Shown: positions 20,263 to 29,658 of the stretch, piece by piece
Layout of the letters: every line of letters starts with the position of its first letter
How positions within the stretch are numbered: position 1 is the stretch's first letter
DNA from: Pseudomonas frederiksbergensis
GTDB lineage: Bacteria; Pseudomonadota; Gammaproteobacteria; Pseudomonadales; Pseudomonadaceae
Assembly (NCBI RefSeq): GCF_035751725.1
Contig: NZ_CP142104.1
Coordinates: 434,001 to 498,000, forward strand
DNA length: 64,000 bases
Reading direction: 5' to 3'
Notes under the pieces: generated by a model
What the model saw: the letters and a program-made list of their open reading frames with translations, nothing else
What the model was told of the DNA's origin: nothing
Databases searched by the model: none
Program-made: the position numbers and the translations under genes

Positions 20263-20286
20263 GTGGCTATTCCTCTAAGAAGTTGA

Positions 20287-20619
20287 TCAGGCGGACGGGC
20301 GCGAGGCTTTCTCAACGTGCCCGGACAGACCGAAGCGACGGTCCAGTTCATCCAGTACGGCCTGCGGATGCTGTCCCAGTTGGGCCAGCATCACCAGGCT
20401 GTGAAACCACAGGTCGGCGGTCTCGTAGATCACGTCGCTGCAGTCGCCGCTGATGGCGGCGTCCTTGGCGGCGATGATGGTCTCGACCGACTCTTCGCCG
20501 ACTTTCTCCAGAATCTTGTTCAAGCCCTTGTGGTACAGGCTGGCGACATAGGAACTGTCGGCCGCGGCGCCCTTGCGCTCTTCCAGCACCTGGGCCAGGC
20601 GGGTCAGGGTGTCACTCAT
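20287..20619 (-). CDS. hisE: Phosphoribosyl-ATP pyrophosphatase
   Basis: Second step of histidine biosynthesis: PR-ATP to PR-AMP and pyrophosphate. The start is the ATG at 20619, giving [20 protein letters not shown] and 110 residues, the normal size; a longer frame runs upstream into hisI. The MazG-like motifs [14 protein letters not shown] and [16 protein letters not shown] helix (here [12 protein letters not shown]) are present. It overlaps the end of hisI by 8 bases, giving tight coupling. Confidence 0.95.
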   Translation of the reverse strand: MSDTLTRLAQVLEERKGAAADSSYVASLYHKGLNKILEKVGEESVETIIAAKDAAISGDCSDVIYETADLWFHSLVMLAQLGQHPQAVLDELDRRFGLSGHVEKASRPSA

Positions 20620-21010
20620 GGGTATGTCCTGAATAAATGGCATGCGGGTCCTTGAGCACCGGGTCGACGGTTTTCCAGTCGCCGTTCTCGAAGACACGAT
20701 AAAAGCAGCTTTGACGGCCGGTGTGGCAGGCAATCTCGCCGACCTGCTCGACCATCAGGATGATGACGTCGCCGTCGCAGTCCAGGCGCATCTCATGCAG
20801 GTGCTGCACATGCCCGGACTCTTCACCTTTGCGCCACAGCTTGCCACGGGAACGTGACCAATAGATGGCGCGATTCTCGGCGGCGGTCAGGGCCAACGCT
20901 TCGCGGTTCATCCAGGCCATCATCAGCACGCGCCCGGTCTTGTGATCCTGGGCGATGGCCGGCACCAGGCCGTCGGCGTCCCATTTGATCTCGTCCTGCC
21001 AGTTTTTCAT
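20612..21010 (-). CDS. hisI: Phosphoribosyl-AMP cyclohydrolase
   Basis: Third step of histidine biosynthesis, opening the adenine ring of PR-AMP. The 132-residue, separate (not HisE-fused) enzyme shows [12 protein letters not shown], the [18 protein letters not shown] loop, and the zinc/magnesium ligands in [14 protein letters not shown] and [12 protein letters not shown]. Start at 21010, 81 bases after ubiB. In this genus hisI and hisE are commonly found as separate adjacent genes next to tat. Confidence 0.96.
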   Translation of the reverse strand: MKNWQDEIKWDADGLVPAIAQDHKTGRVLMMAWMNREALALTAAENRAIYWSRSRGKLWRKGEESGHVQHLHEMRLDCDGDVIILMVEQVGEIACHTGRQSCFYRVFENGDWKTVDPVLKDPHAIYSGHTHE

Positions 21011-21091
21011 CTTCGACTCCGACCATGGGCCGCGCGCTTCGAATCGGCGGGCCCAGCGTTGAAACAGTGTGCCAGTGAGAACCGGTGCTGG

Positions 21092-22696
21092 CTATCGGCG
21101 AACGACCAGATACAAACCAACGACCACCATGACACCGGCGGGCCAATGGCCCAGTTGGCTCAACGGCCCACCGGCGGCCAGCACCGCGCCGCCGCCCAGG
21201 TGGGCCGCGCCGAGCAGGCGCAGGAACCAGTCGTCCCGACGACGTTTCCACGGCGGGGCAGGGTCGTTGGCGTGGGGTTGGGACATGCGTTCGAGCAGAT
21301 CGCGGGTCATGTTGGCCAGGTGCGGGATTTGTTCGAACTGGCTCTGGACGTTGCCCAGCAAGGCTTTCGGGCTCATCCGCTCGCGCATCCAGCGTTCGAG
21401 GAAGGGCTGGGCGGTGTTCCACAAATCCAGGTCCGGGTACAGCTGGCGGCCGAGGCCTTCGATGTTCAACAAGGTCTTTTGCAGCAGCACCAGCTGCGGC
21501 TGGACCTCCATGTTGAAGCGGCGCGCGGTCTGGAACAGGCGCATCAGCACCTGGCCGAAGGAAATATCCTTTAACGGTTTTTCGAAGATCGGTTCGCACA
21601 CGGTGCGGATCGCTGCTTCGAATTCGTTGAGCTTGGTTTCGGCCGGCACCCAACCCGAATCAATGTGCAGTTGGGCGACGCGACGGTAATCACGCTTGAA
21701 GAAAGCGAACAGGTTGCGCGCCAGGTAGTCCTGGTCCTCGGGAGTGAGGCTGCCGACGATGCCGCAATCGATGGCAATGTATTGCGGGCTCCACGGCTGC
21801 ACCGTGCTGACGAAAATGTTGCCCGGGTGCATGTCGGCGTGGAAGAAACTGTCGCGAAACACCTGGGTGAAAAAGATCTCCACGCCGCGCTCGGCCAGCA
21901 GTTTCATGTCGGTACGCTGGTCGGCGAGGGTGGCCAGGTCGGTGACCTGGATGCCATAGATGCGCTCCATCACCAGGACTTTCGGCCGGCACCAGTCCCA
22001 ATAGACTTGTGGCACATAGAGCAGTGGCGAACCTTCGAAGTTGCGGCGCAGCTGGCTGGCGTTGGCTGCCTCGCGCAGCAGGTCGAGTTCATCGAAGATG
22101 GTTTTCTCGTAGTCCTGGACCACGTCCACCGGGTGCAGCAGGCGCGCGTCGGCGGACACCCGCTCGGCGGCGCGGGCAAGGATGAACAGCCAGGCCAGGT
22201 CCTGGGCGATGATCGGCTTGAGGCCGGGGCGAATCACCTTGACCACCACTTCTTCGCCCGTCTTGAGCTGGGCCGCGTGGACTTGGGCGACTGACGCCGA
22301 AGCCAGGGGCTCGACATCGAAACGGCTGAAGACTTCGCTGATCTTCTTGCCCAGTTGCTCTTCGATCAATGCCACCGACACTTTCGAGTCGAAGGGCGGC
22401 ACGCGGTCTTGCAGCAACATCAATTGATCGGCGATGTCTTCGGGCAACAAGTCGCGACGGGTCGAGAGGATCTGCCCGAACTTGATGAAGATCGGCCCGA
22501 GGTCCTGCAAGGCCAGGCGCAGGCGTGCGCCGCGACTCAGGTCCAGGGTTCGCCGGGGAAACCAGCGCCACGGCAACACGAAGCGCAGCGCCAGGAGAAA
22601 CCAGGGCAGCGGCAAGGCGAACAGCAGGTCATCGAGGCGGTAGCGGATCACGACGCGCTGGATGCGCAACAGACGGCGGACGGCAAGCAGCTTCAT
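21092..22696 (-). CDS. ubiB: Ubiquinone biosynthesis ATPase UbiB
   Basis: Atypical kinase/ATPase of the ABC1/ADCK/UbiB family needed for aerobic ubiquinone synthesis. The 534-residue protein has the family-defining KxGQ motif in [16 protein letters not shown], the Ala-rich nucleotide loop [10 protein letters not shown], the catalytic-like [12 protein letters not shown] and the metal-binding [10 protein letters not shown]. Two closely spaced hydrophobic stretches at the C-terminus ([33 protein letters not shown]) anchor it to the membrane. It begins 3 bases after ubiJ. Confidence 0.96.
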   Translation of the reverse strand: MKLLAVRRLLRIQRVVIRYRLDDLLFALPLPWFLLALRFVLPWRWFPRRTLDLSRGARLRLALQDLGPIFIKFGQILSTRRDLLPEDIADQLMLLQDRVPPFDSKVSVALIEEQLGKKISEVFSRFDVEPLASASVAQVHAAQLKTGEEVVVKVIRPGLKPIIAQDLAWLFILARAAERVSADARLLHPVDVVQDYEKTIFDELDLLREAANASQLRRNFEGSPLLYVPQVYWDWCRPKVLVMERIYGIQVTDLATLADQRTDMKLLAERGVEIFFTQVFRDSFFHADMHPGNIFVSTVQPWSPQYIAIDCGIVGSLTPEDQDYLARNLFAFFKRDYRRVAQLHIDSGWVPAETKLNEFEAAIRTVCEPIFEKPLKDISFGQVLMRLFQTARRFNMEVQPQLVLLQKTLLNIEGLGRQLYPDLDLWNTAQPFLERWMRERMSPKALLGNVQSQFEQIPHLANMTRDLLERMSQPHANDPAPPWKRRRDDWFLRLLGAAHLGGGAVLAAGGPLSQLGHWPAGVMVVVGLYLVVRR

Positions 22697-22699
22697 GCG

Positions 22700-23317
22700 T
22701 TATCGCTTGGTTTCAAGGGATCGGGAAAGGCGCTCGAAACGCGCCTCGAGACGTTCCAGGTCAAGCTTGACCTGGTCCAGTTCATCAAAACGGGCCTGTG
22801 CCTCGCGTTGGCCCACGAGGGTACGCGATTCTTCGGCCAGGTATTCACTCAGATTCTGCCCCAGGCTCGCGAAGCCCTGGCGATACCAGCGGCTGCGGCT
22901 GCGCAGGTGACCGCTGAGCAATTGCGTCGCCACCGGACCGATCCAGCGGGACACTTCGTATTCCCAGTCCAGCTCCAGGTCCTGGAGGATCGCCGCCAGT
23001 TCCAGCAGCACGCCGCTGTCGCCGTCAAGCTCGACGTCCGGTCCGTGCAGCACGGCGGTCTTGTTCTTGCTCAGCGCCAGTTCCAGCAGGCTCGACGCCG
23101 GGGCACGCAGCGTGCAATCGGCTTCGGCTTCCCAGTGTGCGGCGAGCATCAGGCCTTCATCGCTGGGCAGGATGAAGAGCTGCAACGCGGGGCTGCGGCA
23201 GTCGACGGCGATCACCTTGCCACTCAAGTGCGCCAGGCGCATCGGCGCCGTACTGTCCAGGCGCAAGACCCGGTTGATACCGAGTTCGACGCTGGCGAGC
23301 AGGCCGGTGAGCAGCAT
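22700..23317 (-). CDS. ubiJ: Ubiquinone biosynthesis accessory factor UbiJ
   Basis: Lipid-binding scaffold of the Ubi complex. The 205-residue protein has an SCP2-like domain (LTGLLASVELGINRVLRLDS start; SPALQLFILPSDEGLMLAAH and ADCTLRAPASSLLELALSK in the body) and a C-terminal coiled coil (EAQARFDELDQVKLDLERLEARFERLSRSL). The start overlaps the ubiE stop by one base and the gene is followed at 3 bases by ubiB, the standard ubiEJB order. Confidence 0.93.
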   Translation of the reverse strand: MLLTGLLASVELGINRVLRLDSTAPMRLAHLSGKVIAVDCRSPALQLFILPSDEGLMLAAHWEAEADCTLRAPASSLLELALSKNKTAVLHGPDVELDGDSGVLLELAAILQDLELDWEYEVSRWIGPVATQLLSGHLRSRSRWYRQGFASLGQNLSEYLAEESRTLVGQREAQARFDELDQVKLDLERLEARFERLSRSLETKR

Positions 23318-24087
23318 CAGGGCTTGATACCGCGGTGCAGGGCGACGATGCCTGACGTCATGTTGTGGTAGGTCACCCGGTCGAAACCGGCCTCGACCAT
23401 CATCGACTTCAGTGTCTCCTGGTCCGGATGCATGCGGATCGATTCGGCCAGGTAGCGATAACTTTCCGCATCGTTGGTGATCAGCTTGCCCATCAGCGGC
23501 ATGAACGCGAACGAATAGGCGTCATAGGCCTTGGACATCAGCGCGTTGGTCGGCTTGGAGAATTCCAGCACGAGCAGCCGGCCACCGGGCTTGAGTACGC
23601 GCAGCATCGAGCGCAGGGCGTCTTCCTTGTGGGTGACGTTGCGCAGGCCGAAGGCGATGGTCACGCAGTCGAAGTGGTTATCGGGGAACGGAAGCTTTTC
23701 GGCATCGGCCTGGACGAACTCGACGTTGCCCGCCACGCCCAGGTCCAAGAGGCGGTCACGGCCGACCTTGAGCATCGATTCGTTGATGTCGGCGAGCACC
23801 ACGTGGCCGGTCGGGCCGACAATGTGGGAGAACTTCTTGGTCAGGTCGCCCGTGCCGCCAGCAATGTCCAGTACACGATTGCCGCTACGCACGCCTGACA
23901 GCTCGATCGCGAAACGCTTCCAGAGGCGATGCATGCCGCCCGATAGCAAGTCGTTCATCAAGTCGTACTTGGCGGCCACCGAGTGGAAAACCTCAGCGAC
24001 TTTTTCCGCCTTCTGGCTTTCCGGCACGTTCTTGAAGCCGAAGTGAGTGGTGGGTTCGGCATCGCTGCCTTTGCGCTGATCAGTCAT
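23317..24087 (-). CDS. ubiE: Ubiquinone/menaquinone C-methyltransferase UbiE
   Basis: S-adenosylmethionine-dependent C-methylation step of ubiquinone synthesis. The ATG at 24087 gives [20 protein letters not shown] and 256 residues, as usual; upstream sequence is open but not family-like. Motifs are [21 protein letters not shown], the cofactor loop [11 protein letters not shown], and [20 protein letters not shown]. First gene of the ubiEJB set, divergent from the PHA-related gene at 24242. Confidence 0.96.
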   Translation of the reverse strand: MTDQRKGSDAEPTTHFGFKNVPESQKAEKVAEVFHSVAAKYDLMNDLLSGGMHRLWKRFAIELSGVRSGNRVLDIAGGTGDLTKKFSHIVGPTGHVVLADINESMLKVGRDRLLDLGVAGNVEFVQADAEKLPFPDNHFDCVTIAFGLRNVTHKEDALRSMLRVLKPGGRLLVLEFSKPTNALMSKAYDAYSFAFMPLMGKLITNDAESYRYLAESIRMHPDQETLKSMMVEAGFDRVTYHNMTSGIVALHRGIKP

Positions 24088-24241
24088 ATCGCTGTCACCA
24101 AAAAAGAATGCGGGACATTCTAATCCCGGTGGAGGGCTTTGTCTTGGCAAGGCTGCAGGTAAGATGAGCGATCGCCCGGACGTTTTGACGCAGGCAGGGT
24201 CCGAACGTTCAGGCAAGTCTCGATCTAGCAGGAGTTATCAG

Positions 24242-24517
24242 ATGGCCCGTATTACTGTTGAACGTGCCCATGGCTTGGGCAAGGAAGCAGCCCGCGAAAA
24301 GGCTGACAAGTTGGCCGCAAAGTTGTCCAGCAGTTATGGCCTGGAGCCTACCTGGGAAGGCGACACGCTCAAGCTCAAGCGCTCCGGGGTCAAGGGCGAG
24401 GTGCACGTGGGCGAGGATTCGATTCGCGTCGACGTGGAACTGGGCATGTTGATGTCGGCCATGAGCGGCACGATCAAGACTGAAATCGAGAAGGCGCTGG
24501 ATAAGGCGTTGGCTTGA
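24242..24517 (+). CDS. Polyhydroxyalkanoic acid system family protein
   Basis: A 91-residue protein matching the small 'polyhydroxyalkanoic acid system' family (PHA_gran_rgn) that sits beside phaI/phaF in pseudomonads. It starts MARITVERAHGLGKEAAREK, then a short beta-rich core (TWEGDTLKLKRSGVKGEVHV) and a C-terminal helix (IKTEIEKALDKALA). The ATG at 24242 follows GCAGGAG; a longer in-frame reading from 24164 lacks a ribosome site. Molecular function is not established; the neighbours suggest a role with PHA granules. Confidence 0.85.
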   Translation: MARITVERAHGLGKEAAREKADKLAAKLSSSYGLEPTWEGDTLKLKRSGVKGEVHVGEDSIRVDVELGMLMSAMSGTIKTEIEKALDKALA

Positions 24518-24694
24518 TTGATTGAAAGGGTGCAGCACTCAAGTTGAGCAACAATTCCCTGTGGGAGCGAGATCATCTCCCTCGGGTTTTGTGTCAGTTG
24601 TTAGGGTGCCCTTTCTAATTATTCTCACTACTTTGTGCCTGAGCCCGTCCGTGTGCGGGCAGTTCCTCAAACCTTTTTTCGAGTGAGGTGCACC

Positions 24695-25117
24695 ATGGCC
24701 AAAGTTATCCTGAAGAAAAAAACCGACGTTGAATCTTCCACGCTGAGCGACGTGAAAACGTACGCGCGCAAGATCTGGCTGGCGGGCCTGGGCGCCTACA
24801 CCAAGGTTGGCCAGGAGGGCAGCGAGTACTTCCAGGAACTCGTAAAGGCCGGCGAAGTTATTGAAACAAAAGGCAAAAAGAAGATCGCCGGAAAACTTGA
24901 AGCGGCCAATAGCGAACTGATCGAAGCCAAGACCGACGTCAATACCTTCAAGGCCAGGGTCGAAGTTCAACTCGATAAAGTCGAGAAGGTATTCGACGCG
25001 CGTGTTGCAAGCGCCTTGAATCGTATCGGCATTCCGTCTAAACATGACGTTGAGACACTCTCTGCTAAGCTCGATGAGCTGACGGCATTGCTCGAACGTG
25101 TCGCGCGTAAACATTAA
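24695..25117 (+). CDS. phaI: Phasin PhaI
   Basis: Granule-associated phasin that coats PHA inclusions. The 140-residue protein starts MAKVILKKKTDVESSTLSDV; the segment YARKIWLAGLGAYTKVGQEG is the phasin signature shared with PhaF. The rest is amphipathic helix and coiled coil (ASALNRIGIPSKHDVETLSAKLDEL). The ATG at 24695 has GTGAGG upstream; the frame runs open from 24635 without support. A weak -35/-10 pair (TTGTTA at 24598, TATTCT at 24620, 16 bases apart) may be its promoter. phaF follows after 10 bases. Confidence 0.95.
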   Translation: MAKVILKKKTDVESSTLSDVKTYARKIWLAGLGAYTKVGQEGSEYFQELVKAGEVIETKGKKKIAGKLEAANSELIEAKTDVNTFKARVEVQLDKVEKVFDARVASALNRIGIPSKHDVETLSAKLDELTALLERVARKH

Positions 25118-25127
25118 GGAGAACGGG

Positions 25128-26045
25128 ATGGCTGGCAAAAAAATCACCGAAAAAGAAGGCAGCTCGTGGGCCGGGAAGATTGAAAAGTACTCCCGCAAAA
25201 TCTGGCTGGCTGGTTTAGGCGTGTACTCGAAGATCGACACTGACGGCAGCAAACTCTTCGAGTCCCTGGTTAAGGACGGCGAGAAAGCCGAGAAGCTCAC
25301 CAAGACGGCGGTCGGCAAACAAGTCGACGCAGCCAAGGACTCCGCCGAGTCCGCCAAGTCGCGCATGGGCGGTGTGAAAGATCGCGCACTGGGCAAATGG
25401 GACGAGCTGGAAGGGGCTTTCGACAAGCGCCTCAACAGTGCGATTTCCCGTCTGGGCGTGCCTAGTCGCAATGAAGTCAAGGAACTGCACAACAAGGTCG
25501 ACACCCTGACCAAGCAGATCGAGAAACTCACCGGGGCCAAGGTTACGCCGGTCGCGACCAAAGCAGCCACAACCAAGGCAGCCACAACCAAGACGGCGGC
25601 GGCCAAGCCTGCGCCGAAGACGGCAGCCAAGCCACTGGTCAAGGCTGCGGCCAAACCAGCGGCAAAAGCAGTGGCCAAGCCTGCCGCCAAAACCGCAGCG
25701 GCGAAACCCGCTGCGAAGGCAGCCGCCAAACCGGTAGCGGCAAAAGCAGCAGCCAAACCTGCCGCTAAACCTGCGGCCAAAACCGCGGCAGCCAAACCGG
25801 CCACCGCGAAACCCGCAGCCAAGCCAGCGGCAAAACCTGCTGCAAAAGCCGCAGCAAAACCCGCTGCGGCGAAGAAGCCTGCCGTGAAAAAACCGGCCGC
25901 ACCCAAAGCAGCCGCACCGAAGGCGCCAGCCGCAGTCGCCAAGCCGGCAACCTCGGCGAGCACGACTAACTCCGCCGCGGCTCCGGCTCCGGTTGCCACC
26001 CCAGCAACCGCGCCGATTCCATCGACGCCTCCTACTCAGTCCTGA
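25128..26045 (+). CDS. phaF: Phasin/histone-like PHA granule protein PhaF
   Basis: Two-part protein: an N-terminal phasin domain that binds the PHA granule (YSRKIWLAGLGVYSKIDTDG, then a coiled coil ending ELHNKVDTLTKQIEKL), and a C-terminal histone H1-like tail that binds DNA and helps share granules between daughter cells. The tail, from about residue 140, is a long run of AAKPA-type repeats rich in Ala, Lys and Pro and ends in a neutral Ser/Thr/Pro/Ala stretch. Length is 305 residues. AAGGAG lies before the ATG at 25128; it shares the phaI transcript. Confidence 0.95.
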   Translation: MAGKKITEKEGSSWAGKIEKYSRKIWLAGLGVYSKIDTDGSKLFESLVKDGEKAEKLTKTAVGKQVDAAKDSAESAKSRMGGVKDRALGKWDELEGAFDKRLNSAISRLGVPSRNEVKELHNKVDTLTKQIEKLTGAKVTPVATKAATTKAATTKTAAAKPAPKTAAKPLVKAAAKPAAKAVAKPAAKTAAAKPAAKAAAKPVAAKAAAKPAAKPAAKTAAAKPATAKPAAKPAAKPAAKAAAKPAAAKKPAVKKPAAPKAAAPKAPAAVAKPATSASTTNSAAAPAPVATPATAPIPSTPPTQS

Positions 26046-26064
26046 TCTCCAGCGCTGACAGAAA

Positions 26065-26092
26065 CGCCCGGCCTGCATAGGTCGGGCGATTT
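26065..26092 (+). terminator. Intrinsic terminator of phaIF
   Basis: A 10-bp stem (CGCCCGGCCT with AGGTCGGGCG, one G-U pair) around GCAT, followed by ATTTTATTT. It lies 20 bases after phaF. Confidence 0.85.
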
Positions 26093-26135
26093 TATTTGTG
26101 CGATAGATTCCGAGCGGTGGGAGCACTGCCGTTCG

Positions 26136-26756
26136 TTAGTCGTGCTCTTCCAGATACCGCAACGCCATTCGCTCGGTCGCAACCTTGATCGCCGGTGGCA
26201 GGTGTGGCGCCACCAGCATCATGATCTGATAGACCACCAGGCGAACTTCGCCTTCGCGATCCAGGATTCGCTGGTAGTCCAGCGAGAACAATAGGGTCAT
26301 GGTGATCTGTTCCACCAACTGCCCCAGCGCCTGGGTGTCGCTGACCAGCAGCCCCTGGGCCTTGAGTTGCGCCAGCAACGAGGCCAGGGTGCGTTTCAGC
26401 GCGTTGAGCAATTGGCGAATACCCTTGGCCAGCTTCGGCAGGCGCCCGGCCAGGTTCGACAGGTCCTGGAAGAGGAATCGGTACTGGGCCAGGCGTTCGA
26501 CGATCAGGTGCAGGAACAGCCAGTAGTCCTCCGGCGCCAGCTGCGCATCGGCGGGTGGGTCCAGCAGTGGCGCCAGCTCGGCCTGGAATCGCTCGAACAA
26601 TCCGAGTATCAACGGTTCCTTGCCATGGAAGTGGTAGTAGAGGTTGCCGGGGCTGATGCCCATTTCGTTGGCAACTTCCATGGTGGAAACGTTCGGCTCG
26701 CCCTTTTCGTTGAACAACTGCAGGGCACATTCAAGGATACGGTCGCGGGTCTTCAT
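26136..26756 (-). CDS. phaD: TetR-family regulator PhaD
   Basis: Regulator of the pha cluster; in P. putida PhaD activates the phaC1 and phaI promoters with a CoA intermediate as effector. The 206-residue protein has an N-terminal TetR helix-turn-helix (RDRILECALQLFNEKGEPNV; VANEMGISPGNLYYHFHGKE) and an all-helical ligand domain. The start at 26756 lies after a modest AAGAAG. It is last in the phaC1-phaZ-phaC2-phaD order and convergent with phaIF. Confidence 0.94.
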   Translation of the reverse strand: MKTRDRILECALQLFNEKGEPNVSTMEVANEMGISPGNLYYHFHGKEPLILGLFERFQAELAPLLDPPADAQLAPEDYWLFLHLIVERLAQYRFLFQDLSNLAGRLPKLAKGIRQLLNALKRTLASLLAQLKAQGLLVSDTQALGQLVEQITMTLLFSLDYQRILDREGEVRLVVYQIMMLVAPHLPPAIKVATERMALRYLEEHD

Positions 26757-26813
26757 CCGGTCTTCTTAATGGTGGAGTCGTGCCACGGCCCACATACGAC
26801 CGTGGTGAGGCGT

Positions 26814-28496
26814 TCAGCGCACTCGAACATAGTTCCCAGGCGCGGCTTCCAGGGGCGGGTATTTGCTGTTGCCCAGCGCCATGACCGTTTCGCGCTGGGC
26901 ACCGGAGCGTTCCTGGATCCAGCCCAGCCATTGGGTCCACCAGCTGCCCTCGACGTGCTTGGCGTCGTAGTACCAGGCCCTGGGGTCGCTGCTCAGTTTC
27001 GGGTTCTCGATGTAGTTGGCCTTGGGGTTGCCGGGGGGATTGAGAATGCTCTGGACATGGCCGCTGTTGGACAAGACGAAGCGTCGATCACCGCCCAGCA
27101 GCAAGGTCGATCGATAGACCGCGTCCCAGGGCGTGATGTGGTCGTTGATGCCGGCCACGCTGAAGCTGTCCACCGTGACTTTTTGCAAGTCGATTGGCGT
27201 GCCGCACACTTCCAGCGCGCCTGGGCGGGTCAGCGGGTTGTGCTTGAAAAAGTCCAGCAGGTCGCCGTGGTAGGCGGCCGGAAGCCGGGTGCAGTCGTTA
27301 TTCCAGTAGAGGATGTCGAACGCCGGTGGCTCCTTGCCCAGCAGGTAGTTGTTGACGAAGTAGGTCCAGATCAGGTCGTTGGGACGCATCCAGGCGAATA
27401 CGCGCGCCATGTCGCGGCCGTCGAGGATGCCTCTCTGGTAGGAGCGCCGCTTGGCAGCCTCGAGGGTCTGTTCGTCGATCAGTAGCGTGGCCGGGCTTTC
27501 GATCTCGCTGTCCAGCAGGCTCACCATATACGTTGCGCTGGCGACGCGGCGCAGTTGGCGCTTGGCCTGCAGGTGGCCTTGCAGGGCGGCGATGGTCATG
27601 CCGCCGGCGCAGGCGCCCATCAGGTTGACTTCGCGCGCGCCAGTGATTGCCCGGCACACGTTCATGGCTTCTTCCGTTGCCTCGACATAGCTGGACAGGC
27701 CCCATTCACGATGGCGAACGTCGGGGTTGCGCCAACTGATGATGAAGACCTGCAAGCCGTTCTTCAGGGCATATTGGACGAAGCTGTTGGAAGGGCTGAG
27801 GTCGAAGATGTAGAACTTGTTGATCTGCGGCGGCACGATCAGCAACGGCGTGGCGTACTGTTTTTCGCTCATTGGCTTGTACTGGATCAGTTCCAGCATC
27901 TCGTTGCGAAACACCACCGCACCGGGCGTGGTTGCCAGTGTCTTGCCGACTTCGAAGGCCTGGGGCGTGACTTGTCGCGGCAGTCCGTCGTTGTGCAGCA
28001 GGTCGTCCACCAAGTGGCTGATGCCTCGGATCAGGCTGGTGCCGCCGGAGTTGAACAGTTCCTTGATTGCCAACGGGTTGAGCAAGGTGTTCGAGGGCGA
28101 CACCGCGTCGTTGAGCAAGGAAAAAGTGAAATGGGCGCGGGCGCGATCATCCGGGGTCATGTCGCTTTCATCGATCCAGCTCTTGACCTGTTTTTGCCAG
28201 CTCAGGTAGGCCTGCAAGCTACGGCGATAGAACGGGTTGAGCTGCCACGTGGGGTCGGCGAAGCGCTTGTCGTTGGGGTTGGTGGGGTGCAGCGTTTCCC
28301 CCAGCAGCACACGCCCCAATTGACTGCCCAGGCGCAACGCATGCCGGGCGCTGTGCACCGGGTTGCGCAAGCCATGGGCGGCGACATTGCGCAAAGTCGA
28401 TAGCAGGTCCCTGCCACGCAGACCGGTGACCGCGCTTTGTGCATTGATGAAACTGGCAGGGGCGGGCATGGAATCCTTCGCCGGTTTGTCGCGCAT
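26814..28496 (-). CDS. phaC2: Class II PHA synthase PhaC2
   Basis: Polymerises medium-chain (R)-3-hydroxyacyl-CoA into PHA at the granule surface. The 560-residue protein has the synthase box GACAGG with the nucleophilic Cys, the catalytic Asp in AGINDHITPW and His in SNSGHVQSILNPPGNP. AAGGAG precedes the ATG at 28496. Called PhaC2 because it lies after the depolymerase gene, and its sequence differs throughout from the synthase at 29659. Confidence 0.96.
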   Translation of the reverse strand: MRDKPAKDSMPAPASFINAQSAVTGLRGRDLLSTLRNVAAHGLRNPVHSARHALRLGSQLGRVLLGETLHPTNPNDKRFADPTWQLNPFYRRSLQAYLSWQKQVKSWIDESDMTPDDRARAHFTFSLLNDAVSPSNTLLNPLAIKELFNSGGTSLIRGISHLVDDLLHNDGLPRQVTPQAFEVGKTLATTPGAVVFRNEMLELIQYKPMSEKQYATPLLIVPPQINKFYIFDLSPSNSFVQYALKNGLQVFIISWRNPDVRHREWGLSSYVEATEEAMNVCRAITGAREVNLMGACAGGMTIAALQGHLQAKRQLRRVASATYMVSLLDSEIESPATLLIDEQTLEAAKRRSYQRGILDGRDMARVFAWMRPNDLIWTYFVNNYLLGKEPPAFDILYWNNDCTRLPAAYHGDLLDFFKHNPLTRPGALEVCGTPIDLQKVTVDSFSVAGINDHITPWDAVYRSTLLLGGDRRFVLSNSGHVQSILNPPGNPKANYIENPKLSSDPRAWYYDAKHVEGSWWTQWLGWIQERSGAQRETVMALGNSKYPPLEAAPGNYVRVR

Positions 28497-28607
28497 GAGT
28501 CAACTCCTTCGTCATCAGGCTAAAAACAAACACACCGAACCAGACAACATAGTCGCTGTTTCGGGTAGTTGCGTGATCCGGCGTCCTGCCAGGCGCAATT
28601 GGCGGTG

Positions 28608-29465
28608 TCAGCCGCCACCCAGCGGCGCGGGATGCGGGTGCATGACCGCGCGCTGACGTTCTTCCTCCAGGAATTTCATGATGATCGGTGCCACGGCCTC
28701 GGCCCGGGTGATCAGGAACAGATGACCGTCATCGATGATGTGCAACTGCGAGTTGGGGATGCGCCAGGCCAGCATGCGCATGTTGATCAAGGGAATGAGC
28801 GGGTCGTCGTCGCCGGCCAGAATCAGGGTCGGCTGGTGGATCTTGTGCAGCCAATGGATGCTGGTCCAGCCAAGTCCCGCGAAGAGTTGCCAGTAATAAC
28901 CGAGCTTGCCAGCCGAACGCACCTTGGCCGCGTGACGGGCTGCCAGGCTAGGGTCGCGGCGGAAGGAGCCGCCATAGATCAGCGGCGCGATGCGCATCAC
29001 ATGGGATGGCTGCACGTAGCGCCGGGGGCTGGCCATCATCCACAACACCTTCGGCTTGCCAGGGACCATCACCGCGCCGGCGGCCGTCGCGGCGAGCACC
29101 AGCTTCTTGCAGCGCTCGGGATAGTCATGGGCGAACTGCTGCGCCAGGGCGCCGCCCCAGGACACGCCGATCACGTTGACCTGCCCATAGTCCAGGTAAT
29201 CGAGCATCCGCGCGGTGAGCTTGGCCAAGCCAGGAAAGCGATACGGTCGGCTCGGTGTCGACGAACCGCCGACGCCGGGCACATCGAAGGCGATCACTTC
29301 CAGGTCCGGGTCCAGGGCCTCGATGAACGGGAAGACCAACTCCAGGTTGGCGCCGATGCCATTGAAGATCAGCAGCGGCGTCAAATGGGGCTTGCCGGGG
29401 CGTACCGCGGTGCGCAAGGTCTGGCCATCCAGGTCGACGGTACGGAAGATGTACGGTTGCGGCAT
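28608..29465 (-). CDS. phaZ: Intracellular PHA depolymerase PhaZ
   Basis: Serine hydrolase that mobilises stored medium-chain PHA into 3-hydroxy acids. The 285-residue alpha/beta hydrolase has the lipase box GVSWGG with the catalytic Ser near 102, the Asp in LAGDDDPLIP and the His in DDGHLFLITR. The N-terminus MPQPYIFRTVDLDGQTLRTA and the C-terminal HPHPAPLGGG match Pseudomonas PhaZ. It sits between the two synthase genes with 111 bases to phaC2 and 193 to phaC1. Confidence 0.95.
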   Translation of the reverse strand: MPQPYIFRTVDLDGQTLRTAVRPGKPHLTPLLIFNGIGANLELVFPFIEALDPDLEVIAFDVPGVGGSSTPSRPYRFPGLAKLTARMLDYLDYGQVNVIGVSWGGALAQQFAHDYPERCKKLVLAATAAGAVMVPGKPKVLWMMASPRRYVQPSHVMRIAPLIYGGSFRRDPSLAARHAAKVRSAGKLGYYWQLFAGLGWTSIHWLHKIHQPTLILAGDDDPLIPLINMRMLAWRIPNSQLHIIDDGHLFLITRAEAVAPIIMKFLEEERQRAVMHPHPAPLGGG

Positions 29466-29658
29466 GCTTCAAGCCCTGTGGGTTGGGTCGCTGTCTTTCA
29501 TTTTTCCCCGATCCTCGTGGGACCAAGCTCGCTGCCACATTGGATCCGCTGTGAACATGAGTTTGATGTTCGCCAACGCTGTGGGCCTTGCACTCAGTGT
29601 CGGCTGGCGGGATGTATTCGTGAGCAAGCTCACCCCCGCAGCAGACGAGTTGCATCCG

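Noticed and set aside
24559..24584. Possible REP copy upstream of phaI
   Set aside because: GTGGGAGCGAGATCATCTCCC is only a loose match to the local repeat family; too degenerate to annotate with confidence.
25560..25960. Repeats in phaF as a CRISPR or DNA tandem array
   Set aside because: The units are short, overlap as AAKPA codons, vary in sequence and lie within an intact reading frame.
29620..29633. Palindrome GTGAGC-AA-GCTCAC between phaC1 and phaZ
   Set aside because: Short and without T-run or matching repeat flanks; could be chance or a decayed REP core.
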